Positions 55,076-64,000 of a stretch of 64,000 nt of DNA are shown one piece after another. Each line of letters starts with the position of its first letter. Within the stretch, counting starts at the first letter, position 1. This DNA comes from Leptospira venezuelensis (GTDB lineage: Bacteria > Spirochaetota > Leptospiria > Leptospirales > Leptospiraceae). The stretch covers positions 186,001-250,000 of the forward strand of contig NZ_NETS01000008.1 in assembly GCF_002150035.1 (NCBI RefSeq), given 5' to 3'. The notes beneath the pieces are model-generated. The model saw nothing but the letters and a program-made list of their open reading frames with translations, ran no database searches and was not told the origin of the DNA. The position numbers were made by a program, and so were the translations under genes.

Positions 55076-57307
55076 TTATCTAGGAAGTTTTAAAACCTGT
55101 TTTCTGAAAGTTCCTATTGTGGTCCCGTAAGTGACCTTTTCGTTCAGAGGAAGTTCAGTAAAATCGAAAGTATCTCTTTCTAAGATCAGGATCACAGTGG
55201 AACCCATTTCGAATCTGCCTAGTTCCGCACCTTTCTCGATCATGATAGAAACATCTTTATAATCTTCTTCTTTGGTTGTTCTGATAAGAGTATTCGTGAT
55301 GATCTTCTTATCGTAAGTAACGCGTATACGACCAACGTTAGAAGCTCCAACTTTGATCACTGCCACAAGTCCGTATTCGGTCTGTAAGAATGTGATCAAT
55401 CTTTCATTCTTAGGAAAAAGTCCCCTGATCCCGAAAACCGCCAATTCATTTACTGGGAACAGTTTTCCAGGTTCATAATAATATCCTAATATTCTTCCAT
55501 ATGCAGGAGAATGTATCCTATGATAATCCTGGGGAGAAAGGTAGAATGTAATATATTTTCCATTTTGGAATTTAGAAAGATACTTATCTCCTCCGATCAA
55601 TTCCTTCAGGTTATAATCCACACCTTTCGCTTGTATAATTACTTGATCATCGATATCTCCAAAACCCGTGATCTTAGCATCCACAGGAGAAACAAGTGCA
55701 TTCTCCGCAGAATCAATAATCCTCGCTTCTGCTTTTAATGCCCTGGTGAAAAACTGGTTTAAAGAATTATACTCTTGGATCTCCAATTCGGCTTCATTCA
55801 AATTGATCTTATAAGCTTTTGCAAATGCCTTTAAGATCGGGATCATTATAAATCTAGGCAGCCTCAAAGAAGCTAAAATACCGAATAGCAAAGACACAAG
55901 ATTTTTAGGAAGGATGGAAAGAAGAAGAAGGTAAAAATCCTTAAAGATTTCGTAATGTGCCCCACCCTCTAAGAATTTTCTGAGTTCTGCTTGAGCAACT
56001 TTAGCTAAAAGAACTAAGCTGATGAGCACAGGAACCGCAGTAATAAGTGCAAGCCCATAACCGATACCGAATACTTGTAATAAGAATTCTTCTCCATATT
56101 GAACATAAGCATATGCGGAACCAAGTAAAGAAGCTACGAATAAGATACGATACGCGTTTGCGAATTTTTCTCCGAAGATATATCTAGCATTTTGTTCTCC
56201 GGTATAGAACCAGCCGGAGATAGCAACGATAGAGAATAACAAGAAGGAAGCAATCAAAGCGAGTCTTGCGGGATCCGTAGGACCGTTTATTAATACCGAT
56301 AAGAAATTTTTGACCGACTCAAGGTCCTTAACTCCGAAAGAGAATAATGCATAGATCACTAAAGTGGAGATCACAAATCCTTCGAAGAATGTAGCAAGCA
56401 TGCTCACGATTCCCTGTTTTGCAGCGGAATCAGTGCGCACCACCCCGGCTACTCCCGCACTCTTTCCTATTCCGGTTTCCGTGGATAAGAAGAACATTCC
56501 CGTTCCAGTGCTAAAAATCCTTGCGAGAGAAAATCCTCCTCCAAGCAGCAAGGAGAATGGTTGCATTGCTTCATTAAAGACTGCTTCAAGAAATCCATAA
56601 AAATTCCCTAAATGATCTCTAAATAAAAGAACATAACTTAAGAAAAATAAAATTAGACCTATTGGAGCAATATAAGAAGAAACTCTTCCGATCCTTCTGA
56701 TCCCACCTAATACTACGAATACTACAATGATAGAGACTAAAAACGGAACAGTCATCCCCTGGATATCCAGTCCATTTTGCGCTAGGAAGGAAGCTCCTAG
56801 AATAGGCATCGCACTTCCCATAGAAAGTACGGTTAATAAACATGCCAAAGAAAAAGCAATAGCAAGCCATCTAGCTCTAAGCGCTTTTTCTATAAAATAC
56901 ATTGGACCTGAAAGATATCTTCCGCTTTCCAACTTGATCCTGAATCGGATCGCAAGTGTAGAAGAAACAAAACGAAGCGGCATGATCAGAAAACTAGAAA
57001 GCCAGATCCAAATTAGAACTCCTGGACCAGCTAATACCAACGCAAGTGCAGATCCAAGAACAGCTCCAGGAAGTAAAGAGGAGCCTGTTCCGGCGTAGAA
57101 TGCTTGAGAATGTACCAAACGTCCTCGGGAACCTTTATAGTCCATGTTCCCGGAAAAAATTTTAAACGCTAAAAATAGGAACCGGACTTGAGGAAACTTC
57201 AAACGGAAGGTAAGGTACAACCCTATAAAAACTAAAAAGTAAAAATATGGTTTTAGAAGATCCAAATCCAGAAACGGAAATAGTTTAGTAGTCAGCATCC
57301 CAATCAA
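55076..57307 (-). CDS. fusion of an AGCS-family Na+:amino-acid symporter with phosphatidylserine decarboxylase
   Basis: One 743-residue open frame. Residues of about 1-440 form a 10- to 11-span amino-acid carrier of the alanine/glycine:cation symporter family (LAGPGVLIWIWLSSFLIMPL, SGPMYFIEKAL, FSLARIFSTGTGMFFLSTET). Residues of about 467-743 form a complete PSD: FAKAYKINLNEA, NQFFTRALK (517-525), SPVDAKI with D543, YHRIHSP (H596/H599) and the autocleavage site MGST, with G702|S703 giving the pyruvoyl group. PSD converts phosphatidylserine to phosphatidylethanolamine at the inner membrane. Cleavage would release a small alpha chain of 41 residues. The fusion to a transporter is unusual; no stop or frameshift separates the halves. 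Confidence 0.85.
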   Translation of the reverse strand: MIGMLTTKLFPFLDLDLLKPYFYFLVFIGLYLTFRLKFPQVRFLFLAFKIFSGNMDYKGSRGRLVHSQAFYAGTGSSLLPGAVLGSALALVLAGPGVLIWIWLSSFLIMPLRFVSSTLAIRFRIKLESGRYLSGPMYFIEKALRARWLAIAFSLACLLTVLSMGSAMPILGASFLAQNGLDIQGMTVPFLVSIIVVFVVLGGIRRIGRVSSYIAPIGLILFFLSYVLLFRDHLGNFYGFLEAVFNEAMQPFSLLLGGGFSLARIFSTGTGMFFLSTETGIGKSAGVAGVVRTDSAAKQGIVSMLATFFEGFVISTLVIYALFSFGVKDLESVKNFLSVLINGPTDPARLALIASFLLFSIVAISGWFYTGEQNARYIFGEKFANAYRILFVASLLGSAYAYVQYGEEFLLQVFGIGYGLALITAVPVLISLVLLAKVAQAELRKFLEGGAHYEIFKDFYLLLLSILPKNLVSLLFGILASLRLPRFIMIPILKAFAKAYKINLNEAELEIQEYNSLNQFFTRALKAEARIIDSAENALVSPVDAKITGFGDIDDQVIIQAKGVDYNLKELIGGDKYLSKFQNGKYITFYLSPQDYHRIHSPAYGRILGYYYEPGKLFPVNELAVFGIRGLFPKNERLITFLQTEYGLVAVIKVGASNVGRIRVTYDKKIITNTLIRTTKEEDYKDVSIMIEKGAELGRFEMGSTVILILERDTFDFTELPLNEKVTYGTTIGTFRKQVLKLPR

Positions 57308-57361
57308 TCTTTCCTTAAAATAAAGGCTTTTACAATTCTAGGCCCGGAAAATTCTGCTAGC

Positions 57362-58297
57362 ATGCCGGGCTCCAACACAGTTTTCACGCGTCCAGTCCCA
57401 AAACCACTCCTTTTTAAAAAGCGGTCGCCTCTCAAAGGAAGAAGAGTAAGTTTCTATTCTATCATCCTAACCGGTATCCTATTCGGAATGATCTCTTTAG
57501 GTGCAGAAGAAAACGTCACAACCACACCTAAACTGAAGGAAATGGCTGAAAACAGGACTTCTGAAACTCCTGATACCTGGGAATTCGGAGCCAGATTCGG
57601 CTTTGGAATGAGAGGACCGAACAGATTCGATCAGAATTTAAATGGTTTTAGCTCGAATCTAAACCCTCTCGTTGCAAGCCAAACAAAGCAGGAGAACACA
57701 AGAGGAAGTATCCAAGGAGAATTTTTAGCAAGAACCAGGCTAAGTGAAAACTTTAAGATCGGAATGATAGGCGGATATAGATATTTCGATCCATTTTATC
57801 TCACGAATCTAACCTCTGAACCATTTTATACTAAACTAGATTTCCAAATGGAAAGTTTTTATCTTCTAGGAATGGTCTGGCAAGAAGGTAGACTAAACAG
57901 GTATTTTCGTTGGGAAACCGGGCTCGGTCTCGGGATCACAAGAGCATTGTGGATAACAAAAGGTTACGCCACAGACGGAAAAGATTATTTCCAGCAAAAT
58001 GGAAATATGCGAGGAAGCGGGTTAGAGTTCAGATTAGAAGGTTCCTTAATCCATCCAATCAATGAAAGGGTCAGCTTAAGTTTCGGAACCTATTTGGCTT
58101 GGATTAATATTACTTCCTTTGATGGTTCCTTTAACGGAGATGCTGCTTCCTTCTATGTAAGACAGGACGGAAGACTTACACCTCTAACCGAATCTGCAAA
58201 CCAAGACAATATATTATTATCCAATCAATATTCCAGAAAGTTGGATATGCAGTCCGCATATGGCGGACTGTTTTTCGGTGTGAATTATAAATTATAA
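57362..58297 (+). CDS. putative outer-membrane beta-barrel protein
   Basis: A 311-residue protein with a basic N-terminus, a hydrophobic stretch (FYSIILTGILFGMISLGAEE) serving as signal peptide, and alternating-hydrophobicity strands to the end. Examples are FGARFGFGMRGPNRF, IGMIGGYRYFDPFYL, FRWETGLGLGITRALW and the last strand AYGGLFFGVNYKL. Ending in an aromatic or hydrophobic strand is typical of outer-membrane barrels. No porin family is recognised. It starts 54 bp from the divergent fusion gene and its stop is close to the convergent START gene. Confidence 0.72.
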   Translation: MPGSNTVFTRPVPKPLLFKKRSPLKGRRVSFYSIILTGILFGMISLGAEENVTTTPKLKEMAENRTSETPDTWEFGARFGFGMRGPNRFDQNLNGFSSNLNPLVASQTKQENTRGSIQGEFLARTRLSENFKIGMIGGYRYFDPFYLTNLTSEPFYTKLDFQMESFYLLGMVWQEGRLNRYFRWETGLGLGITRALWITKGYATDGKDYFQQNGNMRGSGLEFRLEGSLIHPINERVSLSFGTYLAWINITSFDGSFNGDAASFYVRQDGRLTPLTESANQDNILLSNQYSRKLDMQSAYGGLFFGVNYKL

Positions 58298-58308
58298 AAT
58301 CCTAATAC

Positions 58309-58947
58309 TCACTTAGAAACGGGAAGGATCAAATCAGGATGTTTAGGAGAATTGATATATTTAGATTCGGTCACCTTCTCCTTCATTTTCCTTAATGTTT
58401 CGTAAGGAATATCGACCACTACAAAATTTGCGATAGAGCTTGGGATACTTCCACCTGGGTCGCTTAAAATCTGGTAGGTAACCTCTATTTCATCCCCAGC
58501 AGGTACCAATTTCCAAAAACCTTTGAGCGTTCCTCTCACGAGTCCTTTTTTCTCCGGAACTATATTTGGAATAGATCGAATCGTATAGGTCACAGTTCCA
58601 GTAGTTTTGTCCTGACTAAAAACCGTATGGACCACAAAGTCTCTATCATTTACTGGCCAAGGTGCACCATTTTGGATATAAATATACTTTTCTCTCGGGT
58701 TCAAAACTTTTACTGCTTCCGCGTGCTTACAATCTTTGAACCAAGTCACGTAATTCGGATTGTCTTCTATTAAAGAAACAACGGTATTAAGATCCGCTTT
58801 CAATTTTGTTTTACCACGGAATTCCTTTAATTCGGAACCTTCCACTTCTCTGGTATGAACAGTGATCCCGTTTTTCTCCTTCTCTAAATCCCAAGAAAAT
58901 AACTGCATCGGGATCAAAAGAAATACAATCAAATATAAATGTTTCAT
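58309..58947 (-). CDS. secreted START-domain lipid-binding-like protein
   Basis: A 212-residue protein with signal peptide MKHLYLIVFLLIPMQLFS and a START-family body: ITVHTREVEGSELKEFRGKT, EDNPNYVTWFKDCKHAEAVK, NGAPWPVNDRDFVVHTVFSQ and DPGGSIPSSIANFVVVDIPY. Bacterial homologues bind hydrophobic molecules; a periplasmic lipid carrier is plausible by inference only. Single cysteine in the mature part. Confidence 0.86.
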   Translation of the reverse strand: MKHLYLIVFLLIPMQLFSWDLEKEKNGITVHTREVEGSELKEFRGKTKLKADLNTVVSLIEDNPNYVTWFKDCKHAEAVKVLNPREKYIYIQNGAPWPVNDRDFVVHTVFSQDKTTGTVTYTIRSIPNIVPEKKGLVRGTLKGFWKLVPAGDEIEVTYQILSDPGGSIPSSIANFVVVDIPYETLRKMKEKVTESKYINSPKHPDLILPVSK

Positions 58948-59057
58948 AAGAATGGTTAAACCTCTTGGCGACTGGCTCTAATTCGAACCAATGATTTAAC
59001 CGGATCTCGGATCAGATCAACCGTAAAATTGGATGGAATTCTATAAGTTCGTAAATA

Positions 59058-61286
59058 TTAATCAATATCTAAAGAACTGGGTTCTCTTTTGTATTTGAGA
59101 GGTTTTTGGAGATATTTGATCAGAAGGACTTTATTTCCTTTATCATTAAACTTAACCACGTCGAAAACTTTTCGAGTCATCATAATCCCGCGGCCATGAG
59201 TATAACTTTCCTCATTCAGTTTTTCTCCGTCCAAATTTAACATCTTCTTAAAATCGAAACCGTCTCCCTCATCCTCTATCTCGAATCCGATTCGTTTAGA
59301 ATTCAGGGAATAAGCCACTTTTACGTTCCTCGCCCCGTAAAATGCCTCTCTTTGCCTTTTTTGGATGAACTCCATATAATTTCCGGACTTCATTGCATCC
59401 GTTTTTTCATCAAAGCTAATCCCCAAGTTTCCATGTTCAATCGCGTTGATCAAAACTTCTCTAAGACAGGTTCGAATTGCAGTGATCACTTCGGAACCTG
59501 CAAATTGACTTAAATTAGATGTAAGTTGCCTACTTAATATATCAGCATTTCTAAGATAATTATTCACAGTAAAATGCATACTTTCAGAGATTAGGAATCG
59601 AGAAAGAATGTCTTCCGAAATCTCAGAAACTTTACCTAATACTTTTCTTCCAGCCTCACTCTCGAAAGATTGAAGACGAATCTTTACCGGTTTAGGCTCC
59701 ATTACATATTTCTGTTTGAACTCTGAATGGAATTCGACTGTCTTTCTTGTTCTCAAATGTTCTTCTAATTTTTCTTTTGCAAGAAGAAGTACGATATAAC
59801 CTTCTTGAGTATCCAGAGTATAGATCAGATCTAAGAAATTTTTACCTTCTACTTCAGCGGGTTTATGACCTGTGAGTCTTGAAAGAGTACGGTTTGCGTC
59901 CTTAATATTTCCTTCTTGGTCCAATGTAAGAAGAAGTTCTTCTGCTCCTTCAAATAAATTCCTAAAACGAAGCTCGGATTGTTCGATTGCTTGTTTCGCC
60001 TCATTGAGATCTTCTACCTTAGAAGAAAGATTTTTAGAAAGATCATTCACTCTATCCGCTAAGGCTAATGCCAAAAGAAGAATATGCATTGCTGTCCCGA
60101 TCTCTACTCCCCAATAAGCCAAAGAGATTGTATGAGGAATGATTCCCGAGAATCTTAAAACAAATACGAATGCTCCGGTAACTAAAGCAAGCCAAGCCCC
60201 CAAAAAGAAAAGTGCAGGTCTTAAATTTCTGGAAAATCCCTGGAAGCCCAGATATAAGATCGCGACCAATGTGATCGTAGACAGAAACACATAAAGAGCT
60301 AATGCAAATCCGAATGGAAAAAAATATCCAACCACCACTAACACATAAGATAAAATCGATATTCCTTTTAAGATCTTATTGGAATTCGAATAATTATTAG
60401 GAGCATCGAAATAAAAACGAATAAAGTCCGCAGTGGTCCCGGAAACTAAAAATGTAAAAGAAGTGATGATATGACTTGCCCAAACCACAGAATTTGGCCA
60501 GAAAAATTGAAAAGAATATCCATGAAGTGACCATTGGGCGAGAACTCCTGCACCAACATAACCAAAGAATGCTAAGTACGTTTTTTCCTTTGTAGATAAG
60601 AACAAAAACAAATTGTATAAAGCCATTACCAAAAGAGATCCGAAATAGATCCCAAGTAATATCTGCTCATTGCTTATATTGGAAAAAAAGTCTTCTGACT
60701 TATAGGCAAACGCAGCAAAATTCACGGAACTTTTAGTCTGGATCCTTAGATAAACTGTGTCCTTTTCCCCTGCTTTTAACTCTAAGGGAAAACTTGGGAA
60801 TCTATACTGGATAGGTCTTTCGCTGAAAGGAATTCTGTCCCCACCTCGAAACAAAACCTTGTCTCCTTTGGAAGCCAGATATAGCTCTGCCTTGTCCAAT
60901 TGGCTATAATGGATTTCCAAAATCCAGGAAACTGAATGAGAAGATTTGTTTTCAAGAGGAATCTTGAACCAATGAGCTTGGTCTGAATATCCTAAACTTG
61001 CAGAAGAAAGTGGATAAAATTCCTTCTTTTGCATTTTTTCGAAATTAGTATCCCCCTCTTCATCCGCCCAGACCTCCGCATGTGGGACCAAAGAAATCCC
61101 ATCGTAAGGAAGAGAAGAAGGATCGAATGCAAAAATGGGACTACAAATAGACAGAGTAAAAAAAATGAACGAGAGTTTACGAAAAATTCTCCAAGTCGAA
61201 AAATTCTGGATGTACAAAAACCCTTTCACTCTTTCTAAAAAACCGGAGGGAAAAGTTTGCCCGTACCTGATCGGCAAGCAAGTCAA
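59058..61286 (-). CDS. 7TMR-DISM sensor with PAS and RsbW-like ATPase domains
   Basis: The frame runs to a TTG at 61286 (742 residues). GTG 61229 is also possible, and the true start is uncertain. After a signal-like stretch (IFRKLSFIFFTLSICSPIFA) comes a 7TMR-DISM extracellular domain (about 60-190), then seven spans (about 200-400: LGIYFGSLLVMALYNLFLFL ...). A coiled coil, a PAS domain (RNLFEGAEELLLTLDQEGNI) and a C-terminal ATPase with N box REVLINAIEHGN, G1 EIEDEGDGFD and G2 THGRGIMMTRK follow. No histidine phospho-acceptor block is visible, so it resembles anti-sigma-type kinases rather than classic histidine kinases. Confidence 0.82.
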   Translation of the reverse strand: MTCLPIRYGQTFPSGFLERVKGFLYIQNFSTWRIFRKLSFIFFTLSICSPIFAFDPSSLPYDGISLVPHAEVWADEEGDTNFEKMQKKEFYPLSSASLGYSDQAHWFKIPLENKSSHSVSWILEIHYSQLDKAELYLASKGDKVLFRGGDRIPFSERPIQYRFPSFPLELKAGEKDTVYLRIQTKSSVNFAAFAYKSEDFFSNISNEQILLGIYFGSLLVMALYNLFLFLSTKEKTYLAFFGYVGAGVLAQWSLHGYSFQFFWPNSVVWASHIITSFTFLVSGTTADFIRFYFDAPNNYSNSNKILKGISILSYVLVVVGYFFPFGFALALYVFLSTITLVAILYLGFQGFSRNLRPALFFLGAWLALVTGAFVFVLRFSGIIPHTISLAYWGVEIGTAMHILLLALALADRVNDLSKNLSSKVEDLNEAKQAIEQSELRFRNLFEGAEELLLTLDQEGNIKDANRTLSRLTGHKPAEVEGKNFLDLIYTLDTQEGYIVLLLAKEKLEEHLRTRKTVEFHSEFKQKYVMEPKPVKIRLQSFESEAGRKVLGKVSEISEDILSRFLISESMHFTVNNYLRNADILSRQLTSNLSQFAGSEVITAIRTCLREVLINAIEHGNLGISFDEKTDAMKSGNYMEFIQKRQREAFYGARNVKVAYSLNSKRIGFEIEDEGDGFDFKKMLNLDGEKLNEESYTHGRGIMMTRKVFDVVKFNDKGNKVLLIKYLQKPLKYKREPSSLDID

Positions 61287-61316
61287 AATTCTCCTTCCGG
61301 AGACTAAAAGAGGATT

Positions 61317-62498
61317 TTAGCCTTTTTTACTTTTGGATGCCGCGTCTTTGATCAATCCTGCGGCTATTTCGTTCCTCTGGATCTGGCTTGTGCCTTCATA
61401 GATCTGTAGGATTTTAGCGTCCCTATAAAATTTTTCTACAGGATATTCTTTGGTGTATCCGTATCCGCCGAAAATTTGCACCGCATCCGAAGCAACTTGT
61501 ACAGAAGAATCAGAGGCGTAACATTTTGCCATTGCAGAAAATTTTGCAGCGTCTTTGTGGAAAGTCTCTGCATACACCCCTGCTTTGTAAGTCAAAAGTC
61601 TGGAACCTTCGATCTTGATAGCCATATCAGCAAGCATGTGTTGGATTGCTTGGAAAGAAGCTATTGTAGTTCCAAACTGCTCTCTTTCTCTTGCATATTC
61701 AATTGCTGCATCAAATGCACCTTGCATTAAACCAACCGCTCCCGCAGCAACTGCAGGTCTAGAGAGAATGAGTGTCTTAAAAGCATGTAAGAATCCCATA
61801 TTCTCTTTTCCACCCAAAAGATTTTCTTCAGGGATCTCGCAGTCTTCCATAATAAGCTGTCTTGTTTCAGAACATCTGATCCCTAATTTATCTTCTTTTT
61901 TTCCGAAGGAAAATCCTTTCGTTCCTTTTTCTATGATAAAACAAGAAATCCCTCTTGGGCCCCTGTCTTTATCAGTCATAGCAAATACAGTATAGATATC
62001 GGCCTGACCAGCACTACTGATCCATTGTTTGGTTCCGTTTAAAACATAACGGTCCCCTTTTTTCACAGCAGTAGTCGCCATTGCTGGAACATCTGAACCT
62101 GCTCCTGGTTCTGACAAACCGAATGCAGCAGTCTTTTCTCCAGAAGCAAGAAGTGGAAGCCATTTGTCTTTTTGAGCCTTGGTTCCGCCCACATCGATTG
62201 GCAAAGCTCCTAGTTTTGTAGAAGTGAAAGCAGTGTTGACTCCTAAACATCCCCAAGAAACTTCCTCTGCGAGGACGATACCTCCCATCATTCCATAACC
62301 TAGCCCGCCATGTTCCTCATCGAACAACGCCTGGTATAATCCTGCTTCTTTAAATTTTTGTAAAATAGCTTTCGGATACTCGTTATTTTCGTCGTAATGC
62401 ATTCTGTTCGGAACGACTTCTTTCCTGACTACGTCCCTGACCAGATCTCTGAGTTGTTGTAATTCCTCTGGTAATTCGAATTGAAGCGGTGAATTCAA
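61317..62498 (-). CDS. acyl-CoA dehydrogenase
   Basis: A 393-residue FAD flavoprotein of the ACAD family that oxidises acyl-CoA to enoyl-CoA. Visible blocks: FGLSEPGAGSDVPAM (FAD and acyl binding), TKQWISSAGQADIYTVFAMT, MGFLHAFKTLILSRPAVAAG, EREQFGTTIASFQAIQHMLA and the C-terminal IYEGTSQIQRNEIAAGL, whose glutamate is the catalytic base in short- and medium-chain members. Chain specificity is unknown. Single gene, transcribed toward the sensor gene. Confidence 0.94.
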   Translation of the reverse strand: MNSPLQFELPEELQQLRDLVRDVVRKEVVPNRMHYDENNEYPKAILQKFKEAGLYQALFDEEHGGLGYGMMGGIVLAEEVSWGCLGVNTAFTSTKLGALPIDVGGTKAQKDKWLPLLASGEKTAAFGLSEPGAGSDVPAMATTAVKKGDRYVLNGTKQWISSAGQADIYTVFAMTDKDRGPRGISCFIIEKGTKGFSFGKKEDKLGIRCSETRQLIMEDCEIPEENLLGGKENMGFLHAFKTLILSRPAVAAGAVGLMQGAFDAAIEYAREREQFGTTIASFQAIQHMLADMAIKIEGSRLLTYKAGVYAETFHKDAAKFSAMAKCYASDSSVQVASDAVQIFGGYGYTKEYPVEKFYRDAKILQIYEGTSQIQRNEIAAGLIKDAASKSKKG

Positions 62499-62653
62499 GC
62501 TTGCCTCCCAATGATATTCTTTTTCAAATTCGGATATTGATTCCTAGGCAATCTTTAGAATAAGGTATGGATAGATCAAGCGAAGCTTTTCACTTCGCCT
62601 AATAGAATAAATCGATTGTTTGTTACACGAACTAAAGGAAGCGATCTAAAATC

Positions 62654-63838
62654 TTATTTTAGATTCCAAACTAGAACACCTAACAATACGAACTTCAGAA
62701 CTTCCCATTTTTCCATTTTAGTTCTTCCGTTCCATACAAGGCCTAAACTTAAAAATGCAAAGAAAAACCAAACTCCAAAGACTGAATATAAAACCAAAGA
62801 CATCTTTCCCAATTTTATAAGCTTCAATAGATATACGGAAAGTCCAGCAAGAAGAATAAACTGCAAAACTCCATATACTTTTCTGGAATTAGAAATGATC
62901 GGATCGAATTTTGTATAAGTGGTCCTGTTTATTTCAGGGACCTTCTTCTCTCCTCCAAGTGAATCTGGTCTCCAGTCAGGCTTTTTGATTAGAAGAAGAA
63001 GTTTATCTTTCCAGTTAGGAGTAACCTTCACTAAATTCCAAAGAGAAATGTACACATGCAAATTTGCCCAGATAGGATTGAATGTAGGAAGAGGTTCCGT
63101 TAATCCGTAGATCGGCTCCTTCTTCTCTTCCGCGTATGTTCCAAACCAACGATCCCAGAGTATGAGTATACCTCCGTGATTCTTATCTAAATATTCAGGA
63201 TCACGCCCATGATGGACTCTATGGTGAGAAGGAGTTAAAAGCACTTTTTCCATCCAGCCCAGCTTACCGATCAATCGAGTATGGACCCAGAATTGATAAA
63301 TCTTCAAAATCCCATGACAAATAAAGAACATCCACCAAGGAATTCCGAGCAAAGCCAAAGGAAGATTGAAAGCATATTCAAAAATCCTTTGGAACATGGA
63401 TTGGCGAAGTGCCACAGTTAGATTAAATTCTTCGCTGGAATGATGGGTAACATGACAGGCCCACAAAAAATGGATCTCATGAGTTGCCCTATGAAACCAA
63501 TAATAAATAAAATCTACTGCAAGCAAGACGAATGTCCATGCAAGAAACGATTCTAGGTTAAATTGCCAACCCTCCGCAGTTCTTATCAGCGGAGAAGAAG
63601 ATGGAAATTCGCCTAGATTGAAAAGAGTTTGGACTGAATAGTATATTCTAATTTTATCATATAGAAGAATGGCCCCTAAAGTGATTATGACTCCGGTAAA
63701 AGAGTATAAAATTCCAGTTGCCAGATCAGAAACAGAATCATTCCATCTATAAACTGATTTTTTTCTTCCCCAAATAAATTCTATCACGGCCAGTCCCAGG
63801 AAAAAAGGAACCGCCTTGTCCAAAATCGTTTCTTGCAT
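62654..63838 (-). CDS. fatty-acid hydroxylase / sterol-desaturase family membrane protein
   Basis: About 394 residues from ATG 63838 (a GTG three codons upstream is less likely). Multi-span di-iron enzyme of the sterol desaturase superfamily: histidine boxes HRATHE, HVTHH and HHRVHH appear in DFIYYWFHRATHEIHFLWAC and TPSHHRVHHGRDPEYLDKNH. Hydrophobic segments flank them. It probably hydroxylates or desaturates a lipid chain. The 155-bp gap downstream holds a 6-bp GCGAAG/CTTCGC stem (62579-62597) of doubtful meaning. Confidence 0.88.
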   Translation of the reverse strand: MQETILDKAVPFFLGLAVIEFIWGRKKSVYRWNDSVSDLATGILYSFTGVIITLGAILLYDKIRIYYSVQTLFNLGEFPSSSPLIRTAEGWQFNLESFLAWTFVLLAVDFIYYWFHRATHEIHFLWACHVTHHSSEEFNLTVALRQSMFQRIFEYAFNLPLALLGIPWWMFFICHGILKIYQFWVHTRLIGKLGWMEKVLLTPSHHRVHHGRDPEYLDKNHGGILILWDRWFGTYAEEKKEPIYGLTEPLPTFNPIWANLHVYISLWNLVKVTPNWKDKLLLLIKKPDWRPDSLGGEKKVPEINRTTYTKFDPIISNSRKVYGVLQFILLAGLSVYLLKLIKLGKMSLVLYSVFGVWFFFAFLSLGLVWNGRTKMEKWEVLKFVLLGVLVWNLK

Positions 63839-63855
63839 ATCCCACACTCTTCTCT

Positions 63856-64000
63856 TTAATTTACTGTATTTAAGAATTTTGCTAATTTACGGACGAGGAA
63901 CCTAGGGCTGATCCTGATAGATTGTGCCATTACCTTGTTTGCCACTCCGGAGATCACAACAGCCTTACCTGCCTTCACACCCTGGTAACCGACCTTGGCA
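63856..64000 (-). CDS. C-terminal end of a short-chain dehydrogenase/reductase
   Basis: Minus-strand frame with stop at 63856-63858; 47 residues are visible before the window edge: AKVGYQGVKAGKAVVISGVA then NKVMAQSIRISPRFLVRKLA. The pattern (G.V.AGKAVVISG.NK) is the C-terminal tail of DltE/YciK-like SDR proteins. The catalytic region lies outside, so the function is not defined. It is transcribed in line with, and 17 bp upstream of, the hydroxylase gene. Confidence 0.65.
   Translation of the reverse strand, partial: AKVGYQGVKAGKAVVISGVANKVMAQSIRISPRFLVRKLAKFLNTVN

Overview
The window comes from a spirochaete, almost certainly the genus Leptospira. The evidence is a periplasmic-flagellar gene set that includes a FlbB-type collar protein, FapA and a divergent extra FliG, together with relaxed spirochaetal lipoprotein signals, several 'hypothetical' families I associate with leptospires, and short dispersed intergenic repeats (GGAGCTCC-type palindromes and CGCAGAG-rich elements). 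Base composition looks close to 40 percent G+C by eye, higher than expected for L. interrogans. A species cannot be assigned from the sequence alone.

Layout. 1-4.5 kb: the tail of an unknown gene and two tandem chemoreceptors (minus strand). 4.7-6.9 kb: ilvBH (acetolactate synthase) with a strong terminator. 7.1-12.2 kb: a TPR protein, a metallophosphoesterase and a third chemoreceptor with a multi-pass N-terminus. 12.4-14.4 kb: an orphan XPB/Ssl2 N-terminal-like protein. 14.6-20.2 kb: a tightly packed ubiB-feoA-feoB-sulfatase/LTA-synthase-like operon. 20.5-22.6 kb: a NeuB/SpsE-family synthase and a secreted M23 peptidase. 22.7-24.8 kb: a Cys-rich repeat protein, a DUF4349 protein and a SpoU methyltransferase.

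25.1-32.0 kb and 33.2-48.7 kb form a large flagellar locus of two convergent arms. The plus-strand arm carries fliF-fliG-fliH, a terminator, then fliI-fliJ-orf-flbB-orf. The minus-strand arm runs fliY(N)-fliO-fliP-fliQ-fliR-flhB-flhA-flhF-flhG-orf, then fliA-fapA-orf-orf-remA-gmk. Together they supply the MS ring, one rotor protein, the export ATPase complex, the export gate, placement GTPases, the flagellar sigma factor and a collar component. fliM, motAB and the rod and hook genes are not here. A DUF3089 hydrolase lies between the arms.

49.0-52.4 kb: an ArsR-regulated cassette (arsR, DHA2 MFS pump, two AHSA1/SRPBCC proteins, a small ORF) with a clear promoter-operator. 52.6-54.1 kb: ilvA behind a hairpin that overlaps its ribosome-binding site. 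54.2-58.3 kb: a secreted protein, DUF971, a transporter-phosphatidylserine decarboxylase fusion and a putative outer-membrane barrel. 58.3-64 kb: a START protein, a 7TMR-DISM/PAS/RsbW-like ATPase sensor, an acyl-CoA dehydrogenase, a fatty-acid hydroxylase and the tail of an SDR gene.

The most unusual items are the AGCS-transporter/phosphatidylserine decarboxylase fusion, a guanylate kinase whose P-loop is encoded only if translation starts at CTG, the 23-residue Cys repeat protein built by a three-unit duplication, the nested palindromes at arsR, and the 128-bp overlapping gene in fliJ. No rRNA, tRNA, insertion sequence, phage gene or CRISPR array was seen.
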